Positions 30,926 through 43,328 of a stretch of DNA of 64,000 bases are shown one piece after another; within the stretch, counting starts at the first letter, position 1; every line of letters starts with the position of its first letter. The stretch is from assembly GCA_030407315.1 (NCBI GenBank), contig JALQPE010003059.1, positions 81,503 to 145,502 on the forward strand, in the 5' to 3' direction. The notes under the pieces are model-generated. The model was not told the origin of the DNA and ran no database searches. It worked only from the letters and a program-made list of their open reading frames with translations. The position numbers and the translations under genes are program-made. The DNA is from Asparagopsis taxiformis (taxonomy: Eukaryota > Rhodophyta > Florideophyceae > Bonnemaisoniales > Bonnemaisoniaceae).

Positions 30926-33900
30926 ATGAGTGACAACGGCGTAAACCCTGCGAACGTCAACGTTACCATAGGAGGACTGACAGAACCAGCGGCAACGGCC
31001 CCGGCCATAACTCCAGAGAACGTTCTGACACTGAGTTTGAGAGTCCTGTAGAATACGACTACGAAACCACAGATCCGAAAACTCCTAAGGACGGAGCCAG
31101 CAACGAAGAATGGGATAAATTCTTTGGAAAGTTGGAAGAGTACGTCGACAACTGGTGCGGAGTATACATCAAAGTCCCGAATCAATCTGCGGAATCAGTG
31201 TGGAATGATTTTACCTGTGAATTCTCTATCCCAACCCTCAACCAACTTACCTCAGACCAAGCAAGCAAAATACGCGAAACACTCATTAGAGAAGGAGTGG
31301 AAGTGTACCGCAAGCGAGGTTACTCGAAGAGGAAAGCATTGATAAACTGCTGGAAGAGTGAAGAATGCCCAAAGATTAAGAAAGATGAAGAAGAATCCGA
31401 AGCCGGTAGAGATACCACCCTGGAAGCGGCTGAGATCCCTGTTGAAGCAGCTGAGAAGGCAAATTCGATCTCGAATATCGTGGAAGCCAATATGAACAAA
31501 CCGCAGCAGATCAATCAGGCGATTTCCGATACATCACATATTCTCTCGGACAATGAAAATGAGAAGAGCGAAAGAAAAGAAGAAACGTGCAACTACCATG
31601 ATACGACCGGTGGAAAAACGATTGGCCCAATTGACAGCACCCGGAGATCATCACTAGGTCTGCAAGGACTGATCAAAGCGTTTGGATCTAGACCGAAATA
31701 CAGCGGAATGTGGGACGAAGATCTGACGAGTGTCATCGAGGTCTTTGAACTATCTGCAGGGATGAGTAACGTATCAGAAGAAGAAAAACTCAACGGAATT
31801 CCGATCATGTTGGATGGACCTGCACTCTCGTATTATAGTGCACATGTCAACGGGAAGACGAAGAAATATCAAGATGCGATTAACTTACTTCTATCGTGGT
31901 TCACATCAGAGGAACAGCGATCAAGATTGCTTCAAGAATGGCACGACACGAGACTGACATCGTGGTTCAGGAAAGGCCCTGACAAATCACAGTTAGAAGT
32001 CTTTCGTGATATGTCAACACGACTGACAATGGTGCAGCGCCAGTTGGATGTCAAATACCGGGATGACATCTTCCTACGCGACCAATTGGTAGCGGCAGTT
32101 GACTTGGATGAAGTCAAGCGAGCTCTAAAAATGCAGATGCCTTCTACTGCACATGATGCGAACCAGAAAATTGCATCACTTCTATCGAGCGAGCCTGGTT
32201 CAGCAGGAAGGGTACATGGCGGGGAGAGCGGGGAAGCGTTTTTCGGAATTACACAGCGATATAAAGGCGATGCGGAACGACGCGTTGGAAGCGGTAAGCG
32301 AAGAGGCAATGGAATGCGGAGAAAAAAGACGTCAAACTTTTCGAAAGTTAAGGGATGTTGGGTTTGCGGGAAAGACCATTTCGCGAACAAGTTCCACCCA
32401 CGATCGGAAGTCGACAACGCACTCAAGCAGATGCGATCGCAAAACGCATTTGTATCGGTCGATGACGTATACAACACTTATTTCATCGAGGATAGCAGCG
32501 ATGAGACAACAGAAAACGAAAGCGACGGAGACAGTGCACATTTCAATTCCGGACTGACAGTAGTTGAGATATCCGATCTCAATTCAAATCTGGAAACTGA
32601 GCTTTCAAATAAGGTCTTCTTACACTCGTGTGGATTCTTTACCGAACAGGCCAAAAATATGCAGAAAATGAATACGGCGATACGCGACAACGAGCGACAG
32701 TCCGAGTTCAACGGCATAATTATCGACACCGGAGCAAATCGTTTAAGCTTAATGTGCATTCAGCAGTATCGTGCTTATTGCAGAGAGTTTGGACTTATCG
32801 CGGACATCAGGCCACAGGGGAGAAATATTTACGGTCTCGGAAGCCGTCATACCTCCATCGGGATTGCGTCAATCCCCGTACCATTCCCAGAGTTTGGTCT
32901 CATCTGCGATATCAATTTTCATATCCTACGCGAAGACTGCAAATCATTACTGAGCAGGAAGGATCTCAAGAACACCGGAATCGATCTCAGCGTTCAACGA
33001 GATTGCTTACACTTCAATGGAAAGGAGAAACCATTATCTGTAGAAAACGATCTTCTTGTTTACAGATGGTCGTCAGATGTTGCAATGTTTACTGGCGAGG
33101 AGCTCAGAAAACTACACCGTTCTTTCGGACACCCCTCCGTCAGAGCACTTTACAACCTCCTTAAACGAGCGCGACCTGAGGAATGCAAGCCAGACGTACA
33201 AAACGCGATCCAACAGCTGGTAGATCGGTGCCGAATATGCACAAAGCTGGCTACAAAGCCAAAGCGATTCAAGTTAACAGTGGGTACCGAAGATGGCCAA
33301 TTTAACAGCATTGTTGCTCTGGACATCATGTATTTGAACAGGAAACCAGTGCTGCACGCAGTGGACGAGGCTACACATTTCACAGCGGCATCATTTCTAC
33401 GCGACATATCTTCCAAAACTGTATGGAAGACATTTCTTTACATGTGGACAAATGTCTACATGGGGCCCCCGGATCATCTCCGGCTTGATCAAGGAACTCA
33501 GTTAACTTCCCAGGAATTCAAGGGAAATGCAGAAGCGGATGGTATACAACTCATCTACAGCCCCATCGAGAATCCTGCTTCAATGTCTCACGTCGAGCGA
33601 TACCATGCTCCACTTCGAAAGGCGTTCAACAAGCTAAAATTGGATTTACCCTCTGACACCGACAACGATGTGCTGAAAATGGCGACACATTGTGTCAATA
33701 GTACCGTCGGGCCAGAAGGCTTGTGCCCCATATTATGTGTATTTGGAGCAATTCCGAAACCAGCCCGAAAAGCACCTGCTCCACTACAGATCGCGCGAGC
33801 TAAGGCAATTGACGCAGCAATGGATGAGGTTCAGCGTGAACAAGCAAAGCGAAGGGTCACATTTGCGATGAAATACCGCGGCCCATACGGGAAAGAAAGC

Positions 33901-35712
33901 GAGGAACTCGATCGGCTCACCTTCGGAGCACCTGTGCGCGTATTCAGGCAAAAGACAGGCGAATGGGAAGGACCATACAAGTTTGTACACAAGGACGGCG
34001 AAACAGTAGTTGTCCAAATGCCTCGTGGAAGAAAGATTTTCAGATCTCACGTTGTTAAACCGGATAAGTCAACTATCAACGACCATGCCGAGCCACCCAT
34101 GGACCCTGTTGACACCGATACACCGACAACTGCAGAGTTGTGTTGCATATTCAACGATCCACCACACTCATCTGCATCATACATCACACCAACACCATCC
34201 GACTGCACCTCCAAGTTCAAATTATCCCGCCAGAAAGAAATAGACGGACTAACAGCTGCAGGAGTATTCAAGATCGTCCCTCGTGATACGGTCCCGAAAG
34301 GAACAAGAGTATATGGTACCCGATGGGTAGACACAACCAAGAAAAGTGACGATGGTTCAATTGTGGAAAAATCACGTTTGGTGGCACAGAACTATAAGGA
34401 CTACCAAAGCAGGGAGACACCCACAAAAGCTCCGACAATATCGCGATTTGGCCAGCGTTTATGCCTCTGTATAGGTGCCATGTATCCTGACATGACCCCC
34501 TTCACACGCGATATAACACAAGCCTATACTCAGAGCAAGGATACCCTATTACGAAAGGTCTATCTACAGCCACCGAAGGAAATGAGACTTCCGTATGACC
34601 AAGTCTTATTAGCCGTGAAACCTCTCTACGGCATTCCGGAATCAGGCCTTTATTGGTTCATCACATATCGTGATCACCATGTCAATGAGCTTAAAATGAC
34701 ATCCTGCACGGTTGACAAATGCATCTTATACCGGCACTATGAAGATGGAAACAATCGCACATTACCCGCATTAACTATACTCCAAGTAGATGACTCCTTC
34801 GGATTGGGTATAGATGAATTTCTTAACCTGGAAGAAGAAAAATCTTCCGCTTTCAAGACCAAGCCCCGACAATGCCTCAAACCCGGAGATTCATGCGCAT
34901 TCAATGGTTCAAAAATCACTCGCGAACAGTCACGAACCTATTCCTTGACTCAATCAGAGAAATTATCTACTCTGTCGAAACCTAACACCGATCCAGACTA
35001 CATCAGCATGCGTGCCAAAATACAATATGTCGCTACCACGTGCAGACCAGACATATCCAGCCCAACGCAGCTCATTACAGCAGACTTGGCAAAATCTTGT
35101 CCTTCATCAAAGAAACGGCTGAGGAAGATAATCGACTACTGTCTCAAAACGAGTGATGAAGGACTTCGATTCGTTCCACTACGCAGTGAGAGCCTGCGAC
35201 TCATACTTTTCAGCGATTCATCTTTCGGAAACGCGCCTGATCTATCTTCTCAGACTGGCTTTCTAATTGTCTTAGCAGACGACACCGGAGCAGCAAATGT
35301 GATTCATTACGGCAGCAAAAAGTGCCGACGTGTGACTCGATCAGTAATGGCTGCAGAAGTACTTGCTTTGGTCAATGGGTACGACGAAGCTTATGTTGTC
35401 CAGCACACCATCCAAGAAGTACTCAACAGACGCATTCCTTTGGACGTTTACATAGACTCTCGTACAACTTTTAACTGCGTTGCCAAGAACGCCAAAACCA
35501 TTGAAAAACGACTGCAAATTGATGTGCAGATGCTACGCGAGTCGCATATAAAAGGCGAAATCAGGAAGATTGGATGGATACCAGGGACGGAAAACCCAGC
35601 CGATGCGTTAACCAAGCAAACAATACCTAAGGACGATCACCCATTACTTAAGCTAATGCGGACTAACAGAATGGATTTGAAGATTACTGGCTGGGCTGAA
35701 GTACATGAATGA
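30926..35712 (+). CDS. Copia gag-pol polyprotein (frameshift near the N-terminus)
   Basis: The main frame is open from 30934 to the stop at 35710-35712 but lacks an early ATG. The likely start, ATG 30926 (MSDNGVNPANVNVTIGGL), is in another frame and ends at 31053. A one-base change or a frameshift in the 120-base overlap must join them; I saw no obvious slippery heptamer. Domains in order: gag; a C-W-V-C-x3-H knuckle near 32360; retropepsin (IIIDTGANRLSL, near 32720); integrase HHCC finger and core (ALDIMYLN, RLDQGTQLTS); reverse transcriptase from about 34210, with QVDDSF in place of the usual YVDD; RNase H (LFSDSSFGN, MAAEVLAL, YIDSRTTF). All catalytic acids appear present. Expected to form virus-like particles in the cytoplasm and integrate cDNA. 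Confidence 0.9.
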
Positions 35713-35740
35713 ATACTTCAATAGAGAAAAAAACTTCTAG

Positions 35741-36325
35741 TGTCGTGGATCAAAATTGCACCCGAACCACCGTACAATTAGGGAGACAGTATTGTCTTTG
35801 CGAGACAATTATACACCGAAGACAGTCGATTACCCGAGATCGGGAAACCCTCCGATCTGGAAAGGATCAGCGCCCGCATCAAGGCCGAACGGTCCAGTAA
35901 TTCGTGTATTTAATCTAGAGAACAGATTGCTAGAGCTAGAGAGAATCAACGAAATGAACAATTAACCAACAACAAACCACCCGATTGCATACGCATCAGT
36001 AACCCCGTTACACCAACCAACCTGCTGATTACCCCGGGCTCTTAGCCCTGAAATAACTGAGGATTGGCTCACCACCTCGCTGATTACTCCGGGCTATTAG
36101 CCCTGAAATAACTGGAGACTGGAATATTCGCTTCGCTGATTACTCCGGGCTCGACGCCCTGAAATAACTGGAAGTGGATTGCAACCTGGCTGATTACCCC
36201 GGACACCCGTCCTGAAATAACAACAGGAAGCGCAATACTTTGTTGACGAATACCCCGGGTGCCCCCACCCTGAATTAACGAGACAAGTTAAGTACTTAAA
36301 CTATCAAAAAAGACATCCAGCGACA
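35741..36325 (+). repeat. 3' LTR of copia element
   Basis: Same sequence as 30212-30796, including the five 55-bp units at 36025, 36080, 36135, 36190 and about 36245. Confidence 0.9.
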
Positions 36326-36330
36326 GATTT

Positions 36331-36961
36331 GTTCTGTTGATGCACACGTCGTGCACAGCGTAAGAACACACGAGATGTGGACAGAGCGATACGATGAATT
36401 CTCCATGGTTCGTGAACTGATATCCCGAGCCCAGCAATTTTCCACACCCTCAGTATTTATGACCAACTGGCAAACTGGCGTAGTCTTGGGATTAGAACCA
36501 TAATTGACGTACTCTCCTGCACTATAATCTCTTTCGTACCGTCTCCTATCATTACTCGCTATTTGCACCTAACACCATACATGAATCAGACAGTGATCGG
36601 TGTGCTTCTCAGGGAAGCCAACGATTTCTTTAAGTGAATTAGGGTGCTGCAACAAGACAAGTTGATACTCTATCAGCTAGCATCGCACCCCACATTTGCC
36701 CGCAATGATTTTCATTCCCAATACTTGAAACATGTCCTTTGGTATCGTTCTGGTTTCATCTACATGAGCGAGAAGGATACTGACGATTTGTGATTCAACC
36801 ATGCAGTATATTCAAGATATGCGGATGAAAGAATTTGAACAGCACTTGAAACGAGCCATTTTCGTAATCAGGTACGAGTACAAACTTCGCAGCCAGATAG
36901 GGTGATTGGTATACAATTCGCAACAATAGAGATCAGCAAAAATGTCCAATTGGGAGTGATT
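36331..36961. other. No gene seen
   Basis: Intergenic sequence between the copia element and the small gene at 36962. No recognisable frame. Confidence 0.5.
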
Positions 36962-37189
36962 TTAACTGCCGGTTACTGGACTATGTGGGGTCTTGAATGA
37001 TGACGCAGCATTAGGTGGTATGTTTGGAGTCGTTTCAAACTGTGAGGATCTGGGCGCATTCTCAAATATAGACGGAAACACAAAGGTTGAGATGCCATCA
37101 CGGTATGGTTTTCCTGAGTTCTGCTGTTCACCAAGTCTCGACTGTTTGCAGGACTTGCGTGCGCCATGGAAGTTCTTGAAGAATTTCAT
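36962..37189 (-). CDS. Short basic protein with YRDGISTF motif (75 aa)
   Basis: Chosen start ATG 37189 gives M-K-F-F-K-N-F, matching the MK starts of the other members; the frame is open further upstream without similarity. Residues 1-30 are basic (ARKSCKQSRLGEQQNSGK). Then come P-Y-R-D-G-I-S-T-F-V-F-P-S-I-F-E-N-A at about 31-48 and a Ser/Pro/Thr-rich tail (PNIPPNAASSFKTPHSP). The tail can be aligned with SPNASQQFVRNPPRIDSP in the longer member at 51284-51925. No signal peptide or known domain. A TATA-like box lies about 85 bp upstream, and a ten-cysteine secreted-protein gene ends about 0.8 kb upstream on the same strand. Function unknown. Confidence 0.65.
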   Translation of the reverse strand: MKFFKNFHGARKSCKQSRLGEQQNSGKPYRDGISTFVFPSIFENAPRSSQFETTPNIPPNAASSFKTPHSPVTGS

Positions 37190-37273
37190 TGGGAAGGTTT
37201 TCGAAGCTGGTGGAAATTTTTGATACAGATGGATGAGCGGAACGATGTTGCAAAAGTCCCGAGCTAGTATAGT

Positions 37274-37280
37274 TTTATAT
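37274..37280 (-). promoter_or_regulatory. TATA box of the gene at 36962-37189
   Basis: ATATAAA on the minus strand (within ATATATAAAAC), about 85 bp before the ATG. Confidence 0.5.
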
Positions 37281-38020
37281 ATCGACACAGAGAATATGTC
37301 ACAGAAATTGTACACCGGTTGGAATACAGCGAGTTTTCTTCGAAAATCGATGGTGAGCAGAGTGCCGGATGTGCAGAGACGAATTTATGATCAGATTGGT
37401 CCATCCCTGATTTATTCGCCTGAACTTCGATGCGTGATGGGTGCAATCACATGTTTGACTCTGGTGAGACATAAGTCAGGCCTATCACGGCACTTGGATC
37501 CGATTATTCCGTCGCCTGTATTCAACGGTTTGCTAGGTGCATGTTTACTCCTGCCCTGATTGGCTGTCAGAACAACTACAGTATTTAAATATCGATCTTT
37601 GCGATGTACAGTACACGTCTTTGTATACGAAAAACCACCTGCGTTTTGTTTCTCCGTTGCGATCATTTTCGTCACGATAACAAGAATTACGACCAATATT
37701 ATGTATGATAGTAGGTACTCCATACTAGTGCGTTCAATTTGATGATCTGTCTGTGGGTGTCGCATTCTCGAACTCCCATGTGAGTGTCTGGTTGAGAGGG
37801 AACTTCAAGTTTACACAGTCCCCCGGAACAGGTCTAGGGGATCCAATGCCACACATGACACATTCAGGCAAACAAAAGAACCAATACAGATTTACTGAAT
37901 CCATCCAAACCGTGTACTCTTCAGCATAAACTGAACATGAATCAAACTCAACTTGATTATCAATTATTCAAACAAACGCAATATAAGACTTCAATCATCA
38001 TGAGTATTGATCACCGCGGA
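37281..38020. other. No gene seen
   Basis: Between the YRDGISTF gene and the ten-cysteine gene. Frames up to 117 codons on both strands are unrecognised. Confidence 0.5.
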
Positions 38021-38650
38021 TCATGAAGAGATCACAGGTGGTCCAATAGTAACCGGAGGGAATGAAGGCTGGTATAGCAGAACCAGTCTTGAAATGCCGG
38101 GTGATCTGAACGTCAGCCTCGTCCTGCCAAACGTAGCTGAATATCCACTAACTTGCTGGAGAGAAAGGAGTGCGTTACTGAATACAAACATTGGTGCACC
38201 ACCGGAGCAGTTGCGAGTATTAATAAAGAACAAACAGGCCCTTCCTCTGTTCACAAACCTGATACTTGCACAGCCAAACCCTTGGTTTACAAAGCTTGTT
38301 CCGCAGCCACCAGACGAGATTCTACATGCAACAAGTCGTGAAGAAGATCCTGCAATACCCGGTCCTGTTCCAACAGGTCGAATCAACGTCCTCTGCGCAC
38401 ACCAGGACCCTCTTCGAGATCTACCATCAATCACAACGACGCACGGCTGCACAGAGCAGTTCTCTCTTCTTCTACATTCCCGCCTCGCAACTAGAGCTCC
38501 CCGACGACCTGGACGACAGTTGTGGGGGCATTGTAGAGCAGGCTGTCGATTCAGAAAGCTTGGGAGGTTCTCATTCTTGCTTTTATCCGGAGCAGCGTAT
38601 GTAGCCACAGCGAGATAAAGGAGGACGAATGTGAGCGCAGTAGCACGCAT
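38021..38650 (-). CDS. Secreted ten-cysteine protein with one extra cysteine (209 aa)
   Basis: ATG 38650 starts a good signal peptide (MRATALTFVLLYLAVATYAA). Cysteines lie at about 41, 45, 59, 65, 70, 84, 109, 116, 127, 139 and 148. Ten of them follow the family spacing (3, 13, 5, 4, 13, 24, 17, 11, 8) and the one at 116 is extra, shared with the gene at 49240-49833. Shared motifs are C-P-H-x-C-R-P-G, SWCAQR, LIxPVGTG, FVNQGFGC, NAL and F..TF. The C-terminal 50 residues are hydrophobic and Pro/Gly-rich without a clear membrane anchor. Probably extracellular; family unknown to me. A TATA box lies about 103 bp upstream, and a YRDGISTF gene follows on the same strand. Confidence 0.8.
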   Translation of the reverse strand: MRATALTFVLLYLAVATYAAPDKSKNENLPSFLNRQPALQCPHNCRPGRRGALVARRECRRRENCSVQPCVVVIDGRSRRGSWCAQRTLIRPVGTGPGIAGSSSRLVACRISSGGCGTSFVNQGFGCASIRFVNRGRACLFFINTRNCSGGAPMFVFSNALLSLQQVSGYSATFGRTRLTFRSPGISRLVLLYQPSFPPVTIGPPVISS

Positions 38651-38752
38651 TATAGATAGAATGGAAGAATCTACAGATGTCAACTGCGGTTGATATCTGC
38701 TAGGTTGACGGAACAGGTATCTATGGGAAGATGATATGCAACTCGACCCAGC

Positions 38753-38760
38753 TTTTATAT
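38753..38760 (-). promoter_or_regulatory. TATA box of the gene at 38021-38650
   Basis: ATATAAAA on the minus strand, about 103 bp before the ATG. Confidence 0.55.
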
Positions 38761-41340
38761 GTGTTGGGGGTGCTCTATAAGATCTGTGAGACGGGCTCAC
38801 ATAGCGCCATCGTCCAAGTGCCACTTCAGCTGTTCGGTTTTTGGGTGATTGTTGAGACGTGTCGTTCTCGTTTCTTATGAAAAGTTGGCTTCGTCATCGG
38901 TAGTATATTAAAAAGGTAACCTTTGATTTGGAGGGAAGACACATCAGACTTGAAAAACTGGCTTCTTTGATACCGGCGGATACATACATAGACTTAAGAA
39001 TTGGCGGTTCTTGCAAAAAGCTCAATGTTGATGTTGCAAATGAGCATTTCACGAATGAATTCAGTGTGCGTCCCCTCCAAGGGTTTCGCGCAGTATCCGA
39101 CCCTTGAGCTTTGCAAAGTGGAACGGTTTAACGAGGTAGGATCGTGACTTGGGTGGAATTCGGGGCTATCGAGCAGTTGAGAGTATTGCTGTGTGTCATT
39201 GCCATATCCGTTTCCCGCCAAAACATTAATTTTTCACTATAGGTCACAGTAAATCCTACAATTGGTAACCGAAGCGTGTTCTATTCTTTTGGCGTAAGAT
39301 GACGGGTGAGGAACAAATGTTGTTGTTCCCAGCGCCTCATCACAGTTGTACAGTCGAAAGGATGACGCGCGTCTTGGCGATGGCGCACAATCGTGTGAAG
39401 GACACATATTCTCAATTGGCTAACTCTCAGACAAGAATTTGTTTTAAGTTTGTAATGGGTGAACTGATATTCCAAACGACTTGATTTGATCCATTGAACT
39501 AGGTTAGATGGAAGGGGTAACGATAGTGTCCCCAGGCATGAAACTTTCCACCGTGTGAGATGCTTCTTGTTGCTGTTTGAAAGCCAACGGCAACTTCAAG
39601 TTGGCCACCCCCAATCACATGCACTTCCTCGCCTGTTCCAACTAGATGTGAGCTCGTTGATGATTGGAGTGGAGCGAGTCTGTACGTAATGGCTCGCATG
39701 GCGCCGGATCACGATATGGGATGTAATGGCATGATTTCTCGTTTCAACTGCACCTGCGGTTCTCGCACATGGTATGTTCACGTACGAGTGGAATGTATGT
39801 GACAGCGAGACGTAGTAGTGATATATATATTACTTCTTCTCAACTGTTTAGGGTTGGGATTGTGTTCCAATCACGTTTCCACATCACAGGTTCCACTCTT
39901 ACCAAGACGTGATGCAGTGGAATTGCAGTGATTCATTGCCTCGCTCCACTTGGGCTCGAAAGTTGCATACGCTTGCGAGAGAAACGCTGCAAGAGCAATG
40001 CAGCGAGTTTCAGCCATTCTGTCTGTAGATGCACCACTCTTCTGCAGTTTGTCGTTTTTAAGCGTTATGCGAAACATCTGGACCATATCGTACCCTAACG
40101 TTGGATGCAATATCCACGCTTTCTATTGGAACATCAAAGATTCTTCGCTGTAATTGGACGAAGGACATGCGCAGGCGACCACGGCCGATCCAACGGATGT
40201 GCTCATACTTTTTGGTGTGCTATGCTTCTCGCGTGTTTTCGATATCTGCTGGCCTATTCAAACGCGTCATCCCGATACATTGCAGTGGCTGACAAGCACA
40301 GCTACACACCCAAACTCGATACTCCTTCATGTATCTATTAGGCATGGCAAGCAAGAACTTTCGTATAACAAACTCGCGAGCATGAAAGCTTTTCATGCTT
40401 ACAAAGCATATGATCTCGGATATTTCATATCGTCCAATAGTTTTCGAAAGCTGTGGTTAACACGAAACTTTGGAAAGAGTTGGAGATCACGAGTCTGCAA
40501 AAATATCTCTGAAGCTGGACAAGTCGTAGAGTTGCACGCGGTATCTGAAGCTCGCTGCCTTGGCGGTCGCTCCTTTCTCTGTACTGATTTCCTCTTGCAG
40601 TGGAAGCTGAACTGCCGCTTAAACTGACCTGCGTTAGCTGCAGGATGATTTCTGTAGTGCACAGTCTGCACATCCACATTACACCACTATCTTGAGGTGG
40701 AAGTAGGCTGGCTACAATATCAATGTACAACCCAACTTTCTTCACGCACACCATTTCCTTCGCAATTGGTAATTGATCCCGCTGATGGGTAATTACGGGA
40801 TATTCATTTTCTTATCTTTCCAGTGCAGTTTCATCACTCGTAAATTTTCCGTGTGAGTGTCACATTAAACTTTATTCATCATCTGTGTATATCAATAACA
40901 GTGTCACAAAACATTGAATCAAACATTGGCTCGACAATGTATTCTAAATCTACTGCAAATTATTTTCTACATCGAAATTTAATTCAAATTGATGTAATTT
41001 AAGTTGTGTTCTGTCCACGTGCGTGCATGATGACATGAGAGCACTTTGGCCAAGAAGTGTACAGCATCACATCCCCCGCACCATCTAATTTGTGCACAAT
41101 GTAGCCTCCTCACGTGACAATCTATCTACACAAGGCGCTCTACTGACATTCATGGAAGTGCGCAACACAAGAATTCAACCTCCCCAACTGCAACCGAATG
41201 ATGACCTGTCAACATGACTCCACATCGCAGGTCCCCGCACGCGCTTATAGGTTACATGACCACAAATCAAAGTTGTAACTATTGAGAAGGGCTCACGTTG
41301 TGACCACGCCCATCGTTCCTCATGCGCGTGAGTATTCGCA
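38761..41340. other. No gene seen
   Basis: About 2.6 kb with many short frames on both strands, the longest 157 codons at 40154-40627. None has a recognisable motif. Intergenic or unrecognised. Confidence 0.45.
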
Positions 41341-41623
41341 GTAATTTGCGTGCGTACCAATCGACTGTAATCTATCATCTCATGTGCGCATCAATTCATT
41401 CCCATTGTCCAGCGTCATCCTACTCATGTAAAATTCCACTGCTCGTAACGAGCTAATTTTACACTGAATCCAGCTGTGTACACACATCCCAGTGGTAAGA
41501 ACAATTCAAAGCAGTCTCCGTTCCCAAAATTGGCTCCGTCTGTCCTGCGCTTCCCCCTTCACGGTTTGTATTGCGATTGACGCGTCGCATCGAGGTATAC
41601 AGTCGGGAAACGGGTTCCGTTAC

Positions 41624-41660
41624 GGTACACCGTGGTACACCAGGGTACCCTAAGGGTACC
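41624..41660. repeat. Phased GGTAC repeats
   Basis: GGTAC occurs four times at 10-11 base spacing (41624, 41634, 41644, 41655), ending in CCCTAAGGG-type palindromic sequence. The block is copied in the right arm at about 47465-47505. It lies about 0.9 kb upstream of the cysteine-repeat gene; a regulatory role is only a guess. Confidence 0.5.
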
Positions 41661-42432
41661 GCCCGCGACTCGAGGTGTAATCAGTATTTACAGCACAGTA
41701 AGTTGTATGTGTGAGGGATGTGCAGTCGTCGAAAATAGTCCGAGCTATACATGGGCATGTCGTAATCCATTCGCAGAGATCGAGGGGCCAATGATCGGAC
41801 GTTCATCCACCGGTGTACTTCTTAGAAACACAATGACACCAATGCGTTCACACAAGATTCGCGCCGGCACCCAAGTGCACAGCTCGTGACAGCAGTCATG
41901 GGTCATTTGATTTAGATTGTGCTGTGTAGAATTTGTACAACTCGCATTCACATTCCTCACGCATCCGCCATATCGAGCGTCTACACTTAGCACAAACTGC
42001 TGCTGTCCGAGCACTCACAGATTCCCAGATCCAGAATGGAACCCGTCGCTCGTCCGCTGTCATATTTCACAATTCACACTGCCCATTCATTCCACTTTCT
42101 CGTCATGCTGCCCGTGCCCACTTACACGATTAGCAGATAAAGCTAGCTGAGCACTGTAACATCGATTGACATCTCCGGTTGATACATTTCCTCCGCACCC
42201 ATCCCATTCGCTGTTGCATTCTACGCCAGGCCCGTTCGGCTATTGCTGGTCTTTCTCGGATCACATCCGTCCTTGCTTGCTGCCAGCACCCATTTCCTCA
42301 ATGTCAATGGCATGGGCTATTTCCGTCCAGCCCCTGCCATTCAGCTCAATCTACCAATCTGCGCTGTTCTTTCCCATCGCACTATCCCCACCATAGTCAC
42401 ACTTCTCCCTCCGGATGATCCCTTCTCCGCAG

Positions 42433-42438
42433 TATAAA
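42433..42438 (+). promoter_or_regulatory. TATA box of the cysteine-repeat gene
   Basis: TATAAA about 114 bp before the ATG at 42552. The intervening leader contains an (AAC)n run at about 42488-42521. Confidence 0.6.
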
Positions 42439-42485
42439 TTGCCCGACTTTGCTCACCCCAACCATCACCTCACCACCACTCACCC

Positions 42486-42519
<34 letters not shown>

Positions 42520-42551
42520 CCCAAAGGTTCAGTAACGTCCACATCGTCAGA

Positions 42552-43328
42552 ATGAAACTCTCCATCCTCATTCTCGCCATTTCGCTCGCCCTCATCACCG
42601 CCAAAAACGTTCAAGTTTCCACAAACTACATCCCCCAAAACTACCTCGAGGGGAGACCTCTCCAGCTCGCAAAGGACCCCCTCGGCCTCGGAAGCATCGA
42701 CCGTTTTGCCATTCCCTCTGTCCAGCCAATTCCCTCCACCTGCCGCTGTGTTCGTGGCCGATGCTTCCGCCCCTCCCCTCTCGGCGGTTCCTGCAGCGCA
42801 CGTGGGTCCTGCTGCGCCGCTGGCCTCGCATGTGCTGGTCGTCGTCGCCGTCAGCGTTGTGTCACTCCCATGGCCGAAGGTAAGCGCTGTGGAACTGACC
42901 CGTACTGGGTGTGTCAGCAAGGTCTGCAGTGCTTGAACAATGTGTGCCGCAAGCCCATCGGTCGCTTCGGCTCCTGCCAGGCCAGGGGTTCCGTGTGTCA
43001 GAGCGGTCTCGTGTGCACAGGCCCGAGCACCCGCAAACTGTGCGTCGAGCCCATGGGTGAGAACAAACGATGCGGAACAGACCCATATTGGATCTGTGCA
43101 CGCGGCCTGCGATGTGTGAACAACATTTGCCGAAGGAGCATTCCAGTTGGTGGTTCGTGCCAGCGACGCGGATCGCAGTGTGTGAGCGGAGCTGTTTGCG
43201 GTGGAAGTTCCCGTCGCCGAATTTGTTTGCAGGTGGTGCGCCCGGGCGGTAGGTGCAGCTCTACGCGCTCTGCTTGTACTCGTGGATTCAAGTGCTTCCG
43301 TGGACGGTGCCGCCGTAGCCGTCACTGA
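42552..43328 (+). CDS. Secreted cysteine-rich protein with tandem cysteine modules (258 aa)
   Basis: ATG 42552 starts a signal peptide (MKLSILILAISLALITAKNV). After a linker of about 45 residues, roughly 190 residues hold repeated modules of the form G-x2-C-x5-7-C-x2-G-L-x-C. The module RCGTDPYW[VI]C followed by GL[QR]C[LV]NN[VI]CR appears twice in tandem, alternating with modules such as GSCQARGSVCQSGLVC. The C-terminus is very basic (GRCRRSRH). The arrangement is like small extracellular domains that are held by disulfides and bind other proteins, but no named family is claimed. A complete inverted copy lies 2.2 kb away (45798-46573) and has lost its frame. Confidence 0.85.
   Translation: MKLSILILAISLALITAKNVQVSTNYIPQNYLEGRPLQLAKDPLGLGSIDRFAIPSVQPIPSTCRCVRGRCFRPSPLGGSCSARGSCCAAGLACAGRRRRQRCVTPMAEGKRCGTDPYWVCQQGLQCLNNVCRKPIGRFGSCQARGSVCQSGLVCTGPSTRKLCVEPMGENKRCGTDPYWICARGLRCVNNICRRSIPVGGSCQRRGSQCVSGAVCGGSSRRRICLQVVRPGGRCSSTRSACTRGFKCFRGRCRRSRH

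Larger units (their letters stand above)
30212..36325 (+). mobile_element. Complete Ty1/copia LTR retrotransposon
   Basis: Two LTRs of 585 bp (30212-30796 and 35741-36325; TGTCGTGG...AGCGACA) align at a constant offset of 5529, and I saw no difference between them. GATTT flanks both ends (30207-30211 and 36326-36330), a perfect 5-bp target duplication. A purine tract (AGAGAAAAAAA, 35723-35733) lies shortly before the 3' LTR. One long pol frame fills the interior. Identical LTRs and an intact duplication imply a very recent insertion. Confidence 0.95.

Noticed and set aside
40154..40627. 157-codon plus-strand ORF as a gene
   Set aside because: Overlapped by similar-length frames on both strands, no motif and no promoter seen.
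42480..43325. 281-codon minus-strand ORF over the cysteine-repeat gene (and 227 codons in the mirror copy)
   Set aside because: It is the antisense shadow of the secreted protein gene: Ala/Thr-rich low-complexity translation, no signal peptide of its own, and a poly-Cys end from the (AAC)n leader.
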